From: Advenella sp. FME57
GTDB lineage: Bacteria; Pseudomonadota; Gammaproteobacteria; Burkholderiales; Burkholderiaceae_B
Direction of reading: 5' to 3'
Assembly (NCBI RefSeq): GCF_014897675.1
Contig: NZ_JABUXU010000001.1
Location: 62,001 to 126,000 of the forward strand
Length of the DNA stretch: 64,000 bases
The translations under genes were made by a program, and so were the position numbers. A model generated the notes under the pieces. The model searched no databases and had not been told where the DNA came from. It saw only the letters and a list, made by a program, of their open reading frames with translations. This document shows positions 1 through 9,995 of the stretch, piece by piece (position 1 is the stretch's first letter; the number at the start of each line of letters is the position of its first letter).

Positions 1-1265
1 ATCTGGTAATTTCCATTGACGACGTTGAAAAAGAAGTCAAAACCCAACTTTCCCGCGTTGCCCGCACCGCCAAAGTGCAGGGTTTTCGTCCCGGGAAAGC
101 ACCCGTTTCCGTCATTGAGCGCAGTCACGGCCCTGGCGTTCGTTACGACGTGATCAATCAGAAAGTTGGTCAGTTGTTTGACGAAGCCATTCGTGAAGCC
201 AAACTGCGTGTTGCCGGTGCACCTTCCATTGAGCCCACGGAAGAAAACGCTACAGATGGTCAGTTAAGCTTTGCTGCAAAATTTGAAGTTTATCCGGAAG
301 TGTCTGTTCCTGATCTGGATGCGCTCGAAGTTACGCGCTTTAATGCAGAGGTTGGCGAGCAGGAAGTGAACAATACCATCGACATTCTGCGCAAGCAGCG
401 TGCCACGTTCAGCGCCGACGCCGAACGCGCTGCCGAAAAAGACGACCGTGTAACGGTTGATTTCGTCGGCAAGATCGACGGCGTAGAGTTCGAGGGCGGC
501 AAGGCGGAAGACTTCCCGTTCCAATTGGGCCAGGGCCGTATGCTGCCCGAGTTCGAAGAGGCTGCAAGCGGCTTGAAAGCCGGTGAAAGCAAAGCATTCT
601 CACTTACTTTTCCAGAAGACTATCCTGGTAAGGAAGTTGCCGGCAAGACAGCCGAGTTCACGATCACTGTAAAGGAAGTGGCCGTACCGGTACTGCCGGA
701 AGTCGATAGCGAATTTGCCAAATCGCTGGGTCAGCCGGAAGGCGATACCGAGAAACTGCTGTCTGAAGTGCGCAGCAACATTGAGCGCGAAGTCAAAAAC
801 CGCACCCAGGCCCGCACCAAAAACAGCGTCATGGATGCGTTGGCAAAATCTGCCAGCTTCGATGTGCCCAAATCATTGGTTGACAATGATGTGCAAAGTC
901 GCATTGTGGCCGCCCGTGAAGATCTCAAGCAACGTGGTATGCCCAACGCCGACACGATGGATATTCCTGCCGATGCGTTTAAGTCCGACTCCGAGCGCCG
1001 TGTTCGACTGGGTCTGATCGTGGCCGAATTGGTCGACAGCGCCAAACTGCAGGTCACGCCTGAGCAGGTTCGTACGCGTATTGAAGAGTTCGCACAGAAC
1101 TACGAAAAACCCGAACAGGTGGTCACGTATTATCTGACCGACCGTGAGCGTCGTGCAGAAATTGAATCCGTAGTCCTTGAAGATAACGTTGTTGACCATA
1201 TCTTATCAAAAGCCAAGGTTACTGAAGAAAAAGTGCCGTTTGAAGAATTAATGGGAACTGTATAA
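1..1265 (+). CDS. tig: Trigger factor, 5' end outside window
   Basis: Ribosome-associated chaperone and peptidyl-prolyl isomerase that binds nascent chains at the exit tunnel. The open frame runs in from the window edge (frame beginning at base 3), so the true start and the first part of the ribosome-binding domain lie upstream. The visible part holds the GFRPGKAP signature of the ribosome-binding domain, then the FKBP-like PPIase domain (around [11 protein letters not shown] and [14 protein letters not shown]) and the helical C-terminal chaperone domain. The stop codon overlaps the clpP start (TAATG), so the two are translationally coupled. Identification is secure; only the N-terminus is missing. 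Confidence 0.97.
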   Translation, partial: LVISIDDVEKEVKTQLSRVARTAKVQGFRPGKAPVSVIERSHGPGVRYDVINQKVGQLFDEAIREAKLRVAGAPSIEPTEENATDGQLSFAAKFEVYPEVSVPDLDALEVTRFNAEVGEQEVNNTIDILRKQRATFSADAERAAEKDDRVTVDFVGKIDGVEFEGGKAEDFPFQLGQGRMLPEFEEAASGLKAGESKAFSLTFPEDYPGKEVAGKTAEFTITVKEVAVPVLPEVDSEFAKSLGQPEGDTEKLLSEVRSNIEREVKNRTQARTKNSVMDALAKSASFDVPKSLVDNDVQSRIVAAREDLKQRGMPNADTMDIPADAFKSDSERRVRLGLIVAELVDSAKLQVTPEQVRTRIEEFAQNYEKPEQVVTYYLTDRERRAEIESVVLEDNVVDHILSKAKVTEEKVPFEELMGTV

Positions 1266-1921
1266 TGAATCGTTTTACCGACTTTTACGCGTCTGTCCAC
1301 GGAGACGAGTCTGTGCGCCCCTCGGCGCTGGGCTATATTCCAATGGTTATTGAACAATCCGGGCGCGGAGAGCGGTCTTACGACATATATTCGCGCCTGC
1401 TCAAGGAGCGGGTTGTCTTTCTGGTCGGCCAGGTAAACGACCAGACAGCCAATCTTATCGTTGCGCAGATGCTGTTCCTTGAGTCGGAAAATCCGGACAA
1501 GGACATTTCCCTGTATATTAATTCACCAGGCGGTGCGGTATATGCCGGTCTGGGCATTTACGACACCATGCAGTTCATCAAACCCGATGTGTCAACGATG
1601 TGTACCGGGTTCGCTGCCAGCATGGGCGCCTTCCTGCTCAGTTCGGGCGCCAAGGGCAAACGCTTCAGCCTGCCCAATTCACGTATCATGATTCACCAGC
1701 CGCTGGGTGGCGCGCAAGGCCAGGCTTCCGACATTGAAATTCAGGCCAAGGAAATTCTGAGTTTGCGCGAGCGACTCAATCAGATTCTTGCAAAGAACAC
1801 CGGCCAGCCTATTGATCGCATCCGCGAGCATACCGAACGCGATAATTATATGGCGGCCGAAGACGCCCAGACTTACGGATTAATTGACAAAGTTCTGGCT
1901 ACGCGGGCAGACGTTGCATAG
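1265..1921 (+). CDS. clpP: ATP-dependent Clp protease proteolytic subunit
   Basis: Serine peptidase that forms the double heptameric barrel used by ClpX and ClpA. 218 residues, slightly longer than the usual 200 because of an N-terminal stretch before the conserved [22 protein letters not shown] segment; this part is probably processed. The nucleophile is Ser119 in GFAASMG and the catalytic His is H144 in MIHQPLGG. The start overlaps the tig stop by one base. A strong intrinsic terminator lies just downstream, so tig-clpP is likely a transcription unit largely separate from clpX. Confidence 0.98.
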   Translation: MNRFTDFYASVHGDESVRPSALGYIPMVIEQSGRGERSYDIYSRLLKERVVFLVGQVNDQTANLIVAQMLFLESENPDKDISLYINSPGGAVYAGLGIYDTMQFIKPDVSTMCTGFAASMGAFLLSSGAKGKRFSLPNSRIMIHQPLGGAQGQASDIEIQAKEILSLRERLNQILAKNTGQPIDRIREHTERDNYMAAEDAQTYGLIDKVLATRADVA

Positions 1922-1951
1922 TATTTGATATACTGTTTTCAAAGGTTTCGT

Positions 1952-1990
1952 GCAGGTCGACCTTTTAACGAAGGTCGACCTGCTTTTTAT
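1952..1990 (+). terminator. Intrinsic terminator between clpP and clpX
   Basis: A perfect 13-bp inverted repeat, GCAGGTCGACCTT (1952-1964) and AAGGTCGACCTGC (1971-1983), with a 6-nt loop, is followed directly by TTTTTAT. It ends 21 bp before the clpX start, so it can separate clpX expression from tig-clpP or act as a partial attenuator inside the cluster. Confidence 0.85.
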
Positions 1991-2011
1991 CAGATTAATC
2001 AAATTACAGAT

Positions 2012-3319
2012 ATGGCAGATAAACCAAGTTCTACCGACGGCAAAAACCTGCATTGCTCGTTCTGCAACAAGCACCAGAACGAGGTCAAGAAGCTGATCTC
2101 GGGCCCTGGGAATATATTCATTTGTGATGAGTGTATCGAGCTGTGCAACGAAATCATTCATGACAGTGCCCAGGACGAAGCTCGTGAGGCCATCAAGACA
2201 GAGTTGCCTTCGCCTGCCGAAATCAAGTCGTTTCTCGACCAGTACGTCATTGGTCAGGATCAGCCCAAGCGCAATCTGGCAGTAGCGGTATACAACCACT
2301 ACAAGCGCATACGCCACAGCGACCTGAACAAGAAAGATGATATCGAACTTGCCAAAAGCAATATCTTGCTGATCGGGCCTACCGGATCGGGCAAGACGCT
2401 GCTTGCACAGACACTGGCCCGCATGCTGGACGTCCCGTTCGTCATGGCAGATGCCACGACATTGACCGAAGCCGGTTATGTTGGCGAAGACGTTGAAAAT
2501 ATCGTGCAAAAGCTGCTGCAAAATTGTAATTATGATGTCGACAAGGCACAGCGCGCTATTGTTTACATTGACGAAATCGACAAAATTTCACGCAAGTCCG
2601 ATAACCCGTCCATTACGCGGGATGTATCAGGAGAAGGCGTGCAGCAGGCTCTGCTCAAGCTGATCGAAGGAACGGTTGCTTCGGTGCCACCGCAAGGCGG
2701 GCGCAAACACCCGAACCAGGATTTCGTACAGGTTGATACCACCAATATCCTGTTCATTGTCGGTGGTGCGTTTGATGGCCTGGATAAGGTCATTCGTAAT
2801 CGTACTGAAAAATCCGGTATCGGCTTTGGCGCGTCAGTGCAGGGTAAATCTGCCAAGGGCATCGGTGAGGTCTTTTCCGAAGTCGAGCCTGAAGATATCA
2901 TCAAGTTTGGCCTGATTCCAGAGCTGGTGGGACGCTTGCCGGTTGTCGCCACATTGGAAGAGCTGGATGAAGCTGCACTTGTTACGATTCTGACTGAACC
3001 GAAGAACGCGCTGATCAAGCAATACCAGAAGCTGTTTGCCATGGAAGAAGTGGAGCTCGAAGTGCGTCCTGCCGCATTGTTAGCCATTGCCTACCGGGCA
3101 CTGCAACGCAAAACCGGTGCGCGCGGGCTTCGTTCCATTCTAGAGGCATCGCTCATGGATACCATGTTTGACCTGCCATCCCAGAGCAATGTAGTGAAAG
3201 TAGTGCTGGACGAATCTGCCATTGAAGGATCCGGATCTCCCATGCTGGTTTTCGCTGAAGACAAAGAAAACACAGCTTCGGAGAATAAAGAGAAAAAGCT
3301 CAAAGATGCTGCTGCCTGA
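2012..3319 (+). CDS. clpX: ClpX unfoldase subunit of Clp protease
   Basis: Hexameric AAA+ unfoldase that recognises substrates such as ssrA-tagged proteins and feeds them to ClpP. 435 residues from ATG 2012; the frame is open further upstream to 1925, but that part overlaps the terminator hairpin and is not conserved. The N-terminal zinc finger has Cys15, Cys18, Cys38 and Cys41. Walker A is GPTGSGKT starting at residue 122, and Walker B is the IDEID motif near residue 186. The tail is Lys/Glu-rich. No strong Shine-Dalgarno is seen before 2012. Partner genes clpP and lon flank it. Confidence 0.97.
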   Translation: MADKPSSTDGKNLHCSFCNKHQNEVKKLISGPGNIFICDECIELCNEIIHDSAQDEAREAIKTELPSPAEIKSFLDQYVIGQDQPKRNLAVAVYNHYKRIRHSDLNKKDDIELAKSNILLIGPTGSGKTLLAQTLARMLDVPFVMADATTLTEAGYVGEDVENIVQKLLQNCNYDVDKAQRAIVYIDEIDKISRKSDNPSITRDVSGEGVQQALLKLIEGTVASVPPQGGRKHPNQDFVQVDTTNILFIVGGAFDGLDKVIRNRTEKSGIGFGASVQGKSAKGIGEVFSEVEPEDIIKFGLIPELVGRLPVVATLEELDEAALVTILTEPKNALIKQYQKLFAMEEVELEVRPAALLAIAYRALQRKTGARGLRSILEASLMDTMFDLPSQSNVVKVVLDESAIEGSGSPMLVFAEDKENTASENKEKKLKDAAA

Positions 3320-3339
3320 CGGGGTCAGGTTAGCCTGGA

Positions 3340-3402
3340 CAGGTCGCGCCAGGATGCAAGCAGGGGGATCGATTCCCTGCGCAACAATCACAGCGCGACC
3401 TG
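3340..3402 (+). repeat. Nested inverted repeat between clpX and lon
   Basis: An outer perfect 10-bp stem, CAGGTCGCGC (3340-3349) with GCGCGACCTG (3393-3402), encloses an inner hairpin GCAGGG (3360-3365) with CCCTGC (3375-3380). There is no U-tract after it. It may be the 3' processing structure of the clpX message or a terminator needing Rho; it also sits upstream of the lon promoter. Confidence 0.6.
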
Positions 3403-3434
3403 CATAAAAACCGCCGGTATTTAATCCAGGCGAC

Positions 3435-3462
3435 CTTGAAATTGCCCCCAGAGGCTCCATCT
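3435..3462 (+). promoter_or_regulatory. Heat-shock (sigma-32) type promoter of lon
   Basis: CTTGAAA at 3435-3441, a 13-bp spacer, then CTCCATCT at 3455-3462. This closely matches the sigma-32 consensus CTTGAAA-N13-17-CCCCATNT, with one difference in the -10 core. It lies 47 bp before the lon start. Heat-shock control of lon is known in enteric bacteria; its use here is inferred from the sequence. Confidence 0.75.
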
Positions 3463-3509
3463 ACAGCATAATTACTGTAGAAGTACAACGTTTTTCAAGG
3501 AATCAGCTT

Positions 3510-5978
3510 ATGTCAGCGAGTCAGATTTTGCCGGCAGAATCAACACAATTGCCACTGTTGCCCCTTCGCGACGTGGTCGTGTTTCCACATATGGTCATTC
3601 CGCTATTTGTCGGGAGGCACCGGTCCATTCGTGCGCTGGAGCTGGCGATGGAAAATGACAAGCAGATTATGCTTGTTGCGCAAAAATCGGCCAGCAAGGA
3701 CGAGCCCGGCCCCGATGATATGTACGACATCGGATGTGTGGCGTCAATTTTACAAATGCTCAAACTGCCCGACGGCACTGTCAAAGTGCTGGTCGAGGGA
3801 CAGCAGCGCGCACGCGTAGAAAATATTATCGAAACCGAGTCGCATTTCTCAGCCCAGATTCTGCCCATCGAGCAGAGTGACACGCGCAATTCTGAGATAG
3901 AGGCACTGCGTCGCACCATCATTGCCCAGTTCGACCAGTACGTCAAACTGAACAAGAAAATCCCGCCTGAAATACTCAGTTCCCTCAATGGCATTGAAGA
4001 GGTCAGCCGTCTTGCTGATACTATTTCTTCCCATTTGCCGCTCAAGCTCGAACAGAAACAGAAGCTGCTCGAGGAACTGGACGCATCTGGCCGCCTTGAG
4101 GCGTTGCTGGCCCAAATTGAAACCGAAATCGATATTCTCCAGGTTGAGAAACGCATTCGCGGGCGTGTCAAAAAGCAGATGGAGAAAAGCCAGCGCGATT
4201 ACTATTTGAACGAGCAGGTCAAGGCGATTCAGAAAGAACTTGGCGAAGGCGAAGAGGGCGCAGATATTGAAGAGCTCGAAAAGAAAATCGAAGCTGCACA
4301 ATTGCCCAAGGAAGCCCGCAAGAAAGTTGATAGCGAGCTTAAAAAACTCAAGCTGATGTCGCCTATGTCTGCAGAGGCAACCGTTGTGCGCAACTATATC
4401 GATACGGTCATCGGTCTGCCGTGGAAGAAAAAAAGTCGGATCAACAATTCGTTGATCAATGCACAGAAAGTACTGGACAACGACCATTATGGTCTGGAAA
4501 AGGTCAAGGAACGCATTCTTGAATATTTGGCGGTGCAACAGCGCGTCGATAAGGTCAAAGCGCCTATCCTGTGTCTGGTCGGGCCTCCAGGGGTAGGTAA
4601 AACCTCGCTGGGGCAATCCATTGCACGGGCAACTAATCGCAAATTCACGCGCATGGCGCTGGGCGGCGTGCGTGATGAGGCCGAGATTCGTGGTCACCGA
4701 CGTACCTATATTGGCGCGCTGCCGGGCAAGATTCTGCAGAATATGAATCGTGTGGGCGTACGCAACCCCTTGTTCCTGCTTGACGAAATTGACAAGCTGG
4801 GCATGGATTTTCGCGGCGATCCTGCCTCGGCATTGCTCGAGGTGCTTGATCCCGAGCAAAACCATACCTTCCAGGATCACTACGTCGAAGTTGACTACGA
4901 TTTGTCAGATGTCATGTTCGTGGCCACCAGCAATACGCTGAATATCCCGCCAGCGTTGCTTGACAGGATGGAGGTCATTCGCCTATCGGGTTACACCGAA
5001 GACGAAAAAGTGCATATTGCCATGGACCACTTGCTGCCCAAGCTGATGAAAAACAACGGTGTGCGAGATGGCGAGCTGGTTGTCGAAGAATCGGCGCTGC
5101 GCGATATCGTGCGCTATTACACACGTGAAGCTGGGGTGCGGGCGCTGGAACGCGAAGTAAGCAAAATTTGCCGTAAAGTTATCAAGGAGCTGCTGAGCAG
5201 TGCCGTGACTGCCGCCAAACCGACAGCCAAGGGCAAAGCGGCAGCTGCGCAGGCCATTCATGTGACGGCCGACAACCTGAGCCATTATCTGGGGGTACGC
5301 AAGTATTCTTTCGGCATGGCCGAAAAAGACAACCAGATCGGCCAGGTAACTGGGCTGGCCTGGACCGAAGTCGGTGGCGATCTGCTCACCATTGAAGTCG
5401 CTGTGGTCTCCGGTAAAGGTAATATCCAGCACACCGGGCTGCTGGGTGATGTGATGAAAGAGTCCATGCAGGCAGCGCGCACGGTGGTACGCTCACGGGC
5501 GCATGCATTGGGTTTTGCCGATAGTGTCTTTGAGAAAAAGGATATTCACATCCATGTTCCTGAAGGCGCAACGCCCAAGGATGGCCCGTCTGCCGGTATC
5601 GCCATTACAACTGCATTGGTGTCGGCGCTATCGGGTATTCCGGTAAGGGCTGATGTCGCCATGACGGGTGAAATTACCCTGCGGGGCGAGGTGCTGGCCA
5701 TTGGTGGGCTGAAGGAAAAGCTGCTTGCAGCTCATCGCGGTGGCATCAAAACCGTGCTGATCCCTGAAGAGAACGTCAAGGATCTCACAGAGATTCCGGA
5801 TAACGTGAAAAACCATCTGGAAATCATTCCTGTAAAATGGATTGACCGCGTACTGGAAGTAGCACTAGAGAGGCCGCTCACGCCATTGTCCGAGGCGGAA
5901 ATTGCCAAACTGGCAGAGGAGGCTGCGGTTTCTGCAGCCAAGCCACCAGTAGATAATGTCAAATCAGTGAAGCACTGA
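3510..5978 (+). CDS. lon: ATP-dependent protease La (Lon)
   Basis: Homohexameric AAA+ serine protease that degrades misfolded and short-lived regulatory proteins in the cytoplasm. 822 residues, slightly above the usual ~800. Order: N-terminal substrate-binding domain ([15 protein letters not shown]), coiled-coil middle, AAA+ module with Walker [10 protein letters not shown] from residue 358 and a FLLDEID Walker B, then the protease domain with catalytic Ser694 in PKDGPSAG and Lys737 in [10 protein letters not shown]. An Ala/Lys-rich insert (about residues 570-585, [15 protein letters not shown]) sits before the protease domain. Shine-Dalgarno AAGGA lies a few bases before ATG. A sigma-32-like promoter is directly upstream. 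Confidence 0.98.
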   Translation: MSASQILPAESTQLPLLPLRDVVVFPHMVIPLFVGRHRSIRALELAMENDKQIMLVAQKSASKDEPGPDDMYDIGCVASILQMLKLPDGTVKVLVEGQQRARVENIIETESHFSAQILPIEQSDTRNSEIEALRRTIIAQFDQYVKLNKKIPPEILSSLNGIEEVSRLADTISSHLPLKLEQKQKLLEELDASGRLEALLAQIETEIDILQVEKRIRGRVKKQMEKSQRDYYLNEQVKAIQKELGEGEEGADIEELEKKIEAAQLPKEARKKVDSELKKLKLMSPMSAEATVVRNYIDTVIGLPWKKKSRINNSLINAQKVLDNDHYGLEKVKERILEYLAVQQRVDKVKAPILCLVGPPGVGKTSLGQSIARATNRKFTRMALGGVRDEAEIRGHRRTYIGALPGKILQNMNRVGVRNPLFLLDEIDKLGMDFRGDPASALLEVLDPEQNHTFQDHYVEVDYDLSDVMFVATSNTLNIPPALLDRMEVIRLSGYTEDEKVHIAMDHLLPKLMKNNGVRDGELVVEESALRDIVRYYTREAGVRALEREVSKICRKVIKELLSSAVTAAKPTAKGKAAAAQAIHVTADNLSHYLGVRKYSFGMAEKDNQIGQVTGLAWTEVGGDLLTIEVAVVSGKGNIQHTGLLGDVMKESMQAARTVVRSRAHALGFADSVFEKKDIHIHVPEGATPKDGPSAGIAITTALVSALSGIPVRADVAMTGEITLRGEVLAIGGLKEKLLAAHRGGIKTVLIPEENVKDLTEIPDNVKNHLEIIPVKWIDRVLEVALERPLTPLSEAEIAKLAEEAAVSAAKPPVDNVKSVKH

Positions 5979-6036
5979 TAACACCGTTACCTGGCTGAGT
6001 TGGCATATCAGCTCAGGAACGGCGTCACAAGACAAA

Positions 6037-6074
6037 AACCCCGGTGTAATTACTTACATCGGGGTTTGTTTTTT
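6037..6074 (+). terminator. Intrinsic terminator after lon
   Basis: AACCCCGGTGTA (6037-6048) pairs with TACATCGGGGTT (6055-6066), with one G-U pair and a 6-nt loop, followed by TGTTTTTT. It ends the lon transcription unit about 60 bp after the stop. Confidence 0.85.
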
Positions 6075-6167
6075 GCTGTTTACAGTGTGGGCGGAGCGGG
6101 CAGGATCTGCGATTGTCGAGATCAATCGCCAGGCAGCCGTGACGCCTGGCAGGCGCCCGATAGGCAA

Positions 6168-6965
6168 TCAGAAACCGAGATCTCTGCGTAACTGCTGTTT
6201 CTGGTTACGCAGCTCCTGCAGACGCCGCTGTTCGTCGTTGTTGACGCCAGGTGCGTTGTCAGTGGCCCCAGGGGCCACCGGCGCAGGAAAGTTCGATACC
6301 GGGGCAGGGAAGCTATCGGAAACATTGCCATTGTCCAGGCCCGAATTCGTGGCGTTGTACATATCCTGACTTGTTGTATTTGGCGGCGGCACGCCTTCTG
6401 CCCGTGGCGGTGCTGTGGGCACCGGCGGAATGACTGCTCGCAGATCCGGATTGCTGCGTGTTGCCGGTTTGGCTGGGCTGGCAGGGCTGGGCGAACTGGC
6501 TGGCGCATTCTGCTGATTTGTACTGCTGCGTGCCGCATTGGTGCTCGTCTCGGGCCTTGGGCTGGCTGGCGCAGGTGTTGGTGTTGGTGTTGGTGTTGGT
6601 GTTGGAGCGGGTGCAGCCTCCTGCGGTGTGCCGGTTGTGGCGGGTTCACTGCCAGAAGCGCGGGCTGAATTTGCGCTACCCTGCGCAGCATTGTTGCTGG
6701 CTGGTTCATTGGTCAGGTCGTAGGCAGCCTCTGCCTGCTGCTGCTCTATGGGCGGGGCATCGCTGGCCGCTGTGGATTGCGCAGGCTGGGTCGCTTCGGG
6801 CGTTGCTGCTTCAATCTGGCCGCTCACACTGCTGGCGCCGCCATCATCTGCAGTGCGATTGACCGGATTGCGCGTGAATGCATCGTATACGGAGGCACCA
6901 ATGAAGATGAACACGACGATCGCGACAATGGTCAGGATCAGATTGTAGATAAAAGACTTTGACAT
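6168..6965 (-). CDS. Membrane-anchored low-complexity protein, unknown function
   Basis: 265 residues, not recognised. Residues about 6-28 form one hydrophobic helix (FIYNLILTIVAIVVFIFIGA), so the protein is probably anchored in the inner membrane with the rest outside or in the cytoplasm. The middle is rich in Ala, Pro, Ser and Gln with a Pro-Thr dipeptide run coded by a GGTGTT-type hexamer array (plus-strand 6574-6605). The last ~25 residues, rich in Arg, Gln and Leu, look like a short coiled coil. No clear Shine-Dalgarno precedes the ATG. It lies convergent to lon and downstream of the OmpA-like lipoprotein, which may share an envelope role; this is only inference. Confidence 0.7.
   Translation of the reverse strand: MSKSFIYNLILTIVAIVVFIFIGASVYDAFTRNPVNRTADDGGASSVSGQIEAATPEATQPAQSTAASDAPPIEQQQAEAAYDLTNEPASNNAAQGSANSARASGSEPATTGTPQEAAPAPTPTPTPTPTPAPASPRPETSTNAARSSTNQQNAPASSPSPASPAKPATRSNPDLRAVIPPVPTAPPRAEGVPPPNTTSQDMYNATNSGLDNGNVSDSFPAPVSNFPAPVAPGATDNAPGVNNDEQRRLQELRNQKQQLRRDLGF
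6574..6605. repeat. Hexanucleotide tandem repeat (GGTGTT)n
   Basis: About five copies of GGTGTT on the plus strand inside the membrane-anchored gene; on the coding strand they give a Pro-Thr dipeptide run. Because the unit is six bases, slippage would change the length of the linker but not the frame. Confidence 0.85.
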
Positions 6966-7074
6966 AAGTTTGGCGTTATCAGTTTCAGGCCGGGCAGGAT
7001 GCCTGCCGGTCCAATTTGGCGACCGTCAGCTTGCGGCTACAGTATAAGTATATCTTGGCTGGCACAGGTGCGAA

Positions 7075-7617
7075 TCAATTGAACAGGCTTTTACCCAAAT
7101 TGGAAATCCCGTCGAAGAACTGTTCTATGGTATTGACGTTCATGTCTGCCGTGCTGGCCCCAAGAATGATGATCTTTGACTGCTGGGCTGCTGTATCGAC
7201 CGGTTGCATGGTGCCGGGTGTTGATGTAGCCGAGGATCCCGTAACATAGGCCAGACGCGAGCGATCAACACCGCGGCTGGTCAGGGCCTTCATGATGGAC
7301 AGGGCACGTACTTCCTGCAGTTCCTGGTTGTATTCAGCCGAGCCGGTATTATCCGATACGCTGTCTACCAGGGCTTTGCGTTCCGGATGGTCGCGCAGCA
7401 ACTGGTTGACCCGGTCAAAAAAAGGCCCCGAGTCCGGTTGCAGGGTGGCCGAGCCGGGCAAGAACAGGTTGCTGTCTTTTGAGGCGATGGCGACGCCGCG
7501 CGGATCCTGGCTTATTTGCAGTCCGCTGCGGTCATTGCCGCCCATCGCGGCGCAGGCGGTGAGCAGCGTGAGGGCAAGCAAAGCCAGCGCGTTGCGCAAT
7601 AGGCGTAATTGAGGCAT
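7075..7617 (-). CDS. OmpA-family lipoprotein
   Basis: 180 residues from ATG 7617, chosen because GGAG precedes it at good distance; the frame is open to 7779. The N-terminus is a lipoprotein signal with lipobox LTAC, so it should be lipid-anchored in the outer membrane. The rest matches the OmpA C-terminal peptidoglycan-binding fold: LFLPGSATLQPDSGPFFDRV, then LVDSVSDNTGSAEYNQELQEVRALSIMKAL, the usual helix with NxxLSxxRA-like spacing. The Asp/Arg pair that binds diaminopimelate seems partly altered (SDNTGS in place of GHTD), so peptidoglycan binding is likely but not certain. Confidence 0.8.
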   Translation of the reverse strand: MPQLRLLRNALALLALTLLTACAAMGGNDRSGLQISQDPRGVAIASKDSNLFLPGSATLQPDSGPFFDRVNQLLRDHPERKALVDSVSDNTGSAEYNQELQEVRALSIMKALTSRGVDRSRLAYVTGSSATSTPGTMQPVDTAAQQSKIIILGASTADMNVNTIEQFFDGISNLGKSLFN

Positions 7618-7814
7618 ATTAGCTCCGTGTAGTGAAATTTTGGTCATAAGCCTAGCATAGCCCGGGCTAAAAATAATGAGCATTAATATACTGCAACAGG
7701 TCTTTTTAGGACAACCCGCGACAATCGGCAGGTTAATGGGCACGCCAATCGGGGGATTACTGTGCTTTTTTGCTGACATGCACCTCTTGATTTTTTACAA
7801 ATTGCAGCCATTTA

Positions 7815-7844
7815 TTGGCTATGGGCCCGGGGCTGGTGTAAAAT
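7815..7844 (+). promoter_or_regulatory. Candidate sigma-70 promoter for the thrS leader
   Basis: TTGGCT (7815-7820), an 18-bp spacer and TAAAAT (7839-7844) preceded by TGG/TG bases. Transcription would start near 7851, 30 bp before the leader peptide. Confidence 0.5.
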
Positions 7845-7879
7845 CACGGGGTATTTTACGAAATGGTGAGACTGTTTTG

Positions 7880-7954
7880 ATGATGTCCGAAGCTTCACGA
7901 ACCCAGAGCCTGACCACTACCGATACGTGTATCGGTCTACCAGCGCGCTCGTGA
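7880..7954 (+). CDS. Threonine-rich leader peptide of thrS (predicted)
   Basis: A 24-codon open frame (ATG 7880 or 7883, TGA 7952) with Thr codons at 7901, 7913, 7916, 7919 and 7925, four of them within five codons. GGTGAG at 7864-7869 could act as Shine-Dalgarno. A hairpin ACCGATA/TATCGGT (7919-7936) overlaps the Thr codons, and an intrinsic terminator follows at 7988, ahead of threonyl-tRNA synthetase. This is the architecture of an amino-acid attenuator sensing charged tRNA-Thr. The peptide itself need have no function. E. coli thrS is instead controlled by translational operator binding. Confidence 0.65.
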   Translation: MMSEASRTQSLTTTDTCIGLPARS

Positions 7955-7984
7955 TTCTTGCCAAACGTATTTTTCAAAAGAACA

Positions 7985-8016
7985 GCGAACGCGACTTGTG
8001 AAGTCGCGTTTTTTTA
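7985..8016 (+). terminator. Attenuator terminator in thrS leader
   Basis: Perfect 10-bp stem AACGCGACTT (7988-7997) and AAGTCGCGTT (8001-8010) with a GTG loop and a following T-tract (TTTTTATT), 20-25 bp before the thrS start. An upstream segment at 7944-7952 (CGCGCTCGT) can pair with 7985-7993 with a single mismatch and one G-U pair and so break the left arm, acting as antiterminator. That upstream segment can itself be sequestered by TCACGA at 7895-7900 pairing with TCGTGA at 7949-7954. Confidence 0.75.
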
Positions 8017-8035
8017 TTCAATTCAAGGCAACAGC

Positions 8036-9970
8036 ATGTTTCAAATTACTTTACCCGATGGTTCCAAGCGTGAGTTTTCCCAACCTGTCCAGGTGGGGGA
8101 GATTGCGACGACCATCGCGCCCAGCCTGGGTAAGGCGGCGCTGGCTGGTAAGGTAGCAATCAATGGGAGCCAGCCGCAACTGGTGGATACGTCATTTGTC
8201 ATTGACAGGGACGCCGATCTAGCCATTGTGACTGCGAAAGACCCTGACGGTGTGGATATTATTCGTCATTCCACCGCTCACCTGCTGGCCTATGCGGTCA
8301 AATCCCTGTTTCCCGATGCTCAAGTCACCATTGGCCCTGTTATCGACAATGGTTTTTATTACGACTTTGCCTACAAACGCCCGTTCACGCCCGAAGATCT
8401 TGAATTGATCGAGAAAAAGATGGCTGAGCTGGCCCGAAAGGACGAAAAAGTAGTTCGTGAAGAATGGTCGCGCGATGATGCCGTGGCATTTTTCAAGGGG
8501 CAGGGCGAAGCCTATAAAGCCGAGATCATCGCTTCCATTCCGCAGGATCAGAAAATATCCCTGTATCGGGAAGGCGATTTCATCGACCTGTGTCGTGGTC
8601 CGCACGTGCCTTCTACTGGCAAGCTCAAGGTGTTCAAGCTAATGAAAGTGGCAGGTGCCTACTGGCGTGGCGACAGCAAGAACGAAATGCTGCAGCGCGT
8701 CTATGGTACGGCCTGGGCCACCAAGGAAGAGCAGGTCGCTTATTTGACGATGCTCGAGGAAGCCGAAAAACGCGACCACCGCAGGCTGGGCCGTGAACTG
8801 GACCTGTTTCATTTCCAGGATGAAGCGCCGGGGCTGATTTTCTGGCATCCCAAGGGCTGGCAGATCTGGCAACAGGTTGAGCAATACATGCGCGACGTAT
8901 ACCGCGATAACGGCTACCAGGAAGTGAAGGCGCCGCAAATTCTCGATCTGAGTCTGTGGAAAAAAACCGGACATTGGGACAATTACAAAGAGAACATGTT
9001 CACCACCGAGTCCGAGAGCCGTGTTTATGGGCTCAAGCCCATGAACTGCCCCGGACATGTGCAAATTTATAATGCCGCGTTGCATTCCTATAGGGAATTG
9101 CCTATTCGCTATGGTGAGTTCGGTCAATGCCATCGTAATGAGCCCTCCGGTTCATTGCACGGCATGATGCGGGTGCGTGGTTTCACGCAGGATGATGGAC
9201 ATATTTTCTGTACGGAAGACCAATTGCTGGCAGAGTGTGCCCAATTCACAACACTATTGCAGAAAGTCTACAAGGATTTCGGCTTTACCGAAGTCCTGTA
9301 CAAAGTGGCTACCCGACCCGAAAAACGTATCGGCGAGGATGCAGTTTGGGATAAGGCCGAGCATGCCTTGATGGAGAGCCTGCGCAGCTCTGGATGCGAG
9401 TTTGAAATCTCACCGGGAGAGGGCGCATTTTACGGTCCCAAAGTCGAATATACGCTTAAGGACGCGATCGGCCGCCACTGGCAATGCGGCACGATCCAGG
9501 TAGACTTCTCAATGCCTGTGCGGCTTGGCGCGGAATATGTCGATGCCCACGATCAGCGCAAGACCCCGGTCATGTTGCATCGTGCGATTCTGGGCTCACT
9601 CGAACGCTTCATTGGTATGCTCATCGAGAACCATGCCGGTGCCATGCCACCCTGGCTGGCCCCCGAGCAGGTTGTGGTTTGCACCATATCCGAATCGTTC
9701 TCCGATTACGCCACCCAGGTGGTCACAGAGTTGAAAAAACACGGTTTTCGCGCTTCATCTGATTTGCGCGGGGAAAAAATCACCCGTAAAATCAGGGAAA
9801 ACAGTATGCAGAAGGTTCCTTACATTCTGGTTGTTGGCGAAAAAGAACGGGACAGCGGTGCTGTCGCAGTTCGTGCCCGCGGCAATCTGGACCTGGGAAC
9901 CATGTCTGTAGAAGCATTTATAGAACGCCTACGTCATGACGTTGCAACACGTCAGGACGTTTCGGCGTAG
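8036..9970 (+). CDS. thrS: Threonyl-tRNA synthetase
   Basis: Class II aminoacyl-tRNA synthetase charging tRNA-Thr. 644 residues from ATG 8036, which has AAGG about 10 bases ahead; the open frame to 7958 crosses the terminator hairpin and is not used. Domains: N-terminal TGS ([14 protein letters not shown]), editing domain with the HSTAHLLA zinc/editing motif, class II core with MNCPGH (zinc Cys) and motif 2 RNEPSG, then the anticodon-binding domain ([15 protein letters not shown]). Leads the thrS-infC unit under the putative Thr attenuator. Confidence 0.98.
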   Translation: MFQITLPDGSKREFSQPVQVGEIATTIAPSLGKAALAGKVAINGSQPQLVDTSFVIDRDADLAIVTAKDPDGVDIIRHSTAHLLAYAVKSLFPDAQVTIGPVIDNGFYYDFAYKRPFTPEDLELIEKKMAELARKDEKVVREEWSRDDAVAFFKGQGEAYKAEIIASIPQDQKISLYREGDFIDLCRGPHVPSTGKLKVFKLMKVAGAYWRGDSKNEMLQRVYGTAWATKEEQVAYLTMLEEAEKRDHRRLGRELDLFHFQDEAPGLIFWHPKGWQIWQQVEQYMRDVYRDNGYQEVKAPQILDLSLWKKTGHWDNYKENMFTTESESRVYGLKPMNCPGHVQIYNAALHSYRELPIRYGEFGQCHRNEPSGSLHGMMRVRGFTQDDGHIFCTEDQLLAECAQFTTLLQKVYKDFGFTEVLYKVATRPEKRIGEDAVWDKAEHALMESLRSSGCEFEISPGEGAFYGPKVEYTLKDAIGRHWQCGTIQVDFSMPVRLGAEYVDAHDQRKTPVMLHRAILGSLERFIGMLIENHAGAMPPWLAPEQVVVCTISESFSDYATQVVTELKKHGFRASSDLRGEKITRKIRENSMQKVPYILVVGEKERDSGAVAVRARGNLDLGTMSVEAFIERLRHDVATRQDVSA

Positions 9971-9995
9971 TTTATTAATTTCAGGAGATCTTAAC

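Noticed and set aside
7676-7954. 92-codon frame upstream of thrS as a full gene
   Set aside because: No Shine-Dalgarno at its first start and no family likeness; only the last 24 codons, with their own ribosome site and Thr codons, make sense as a leader peptide.
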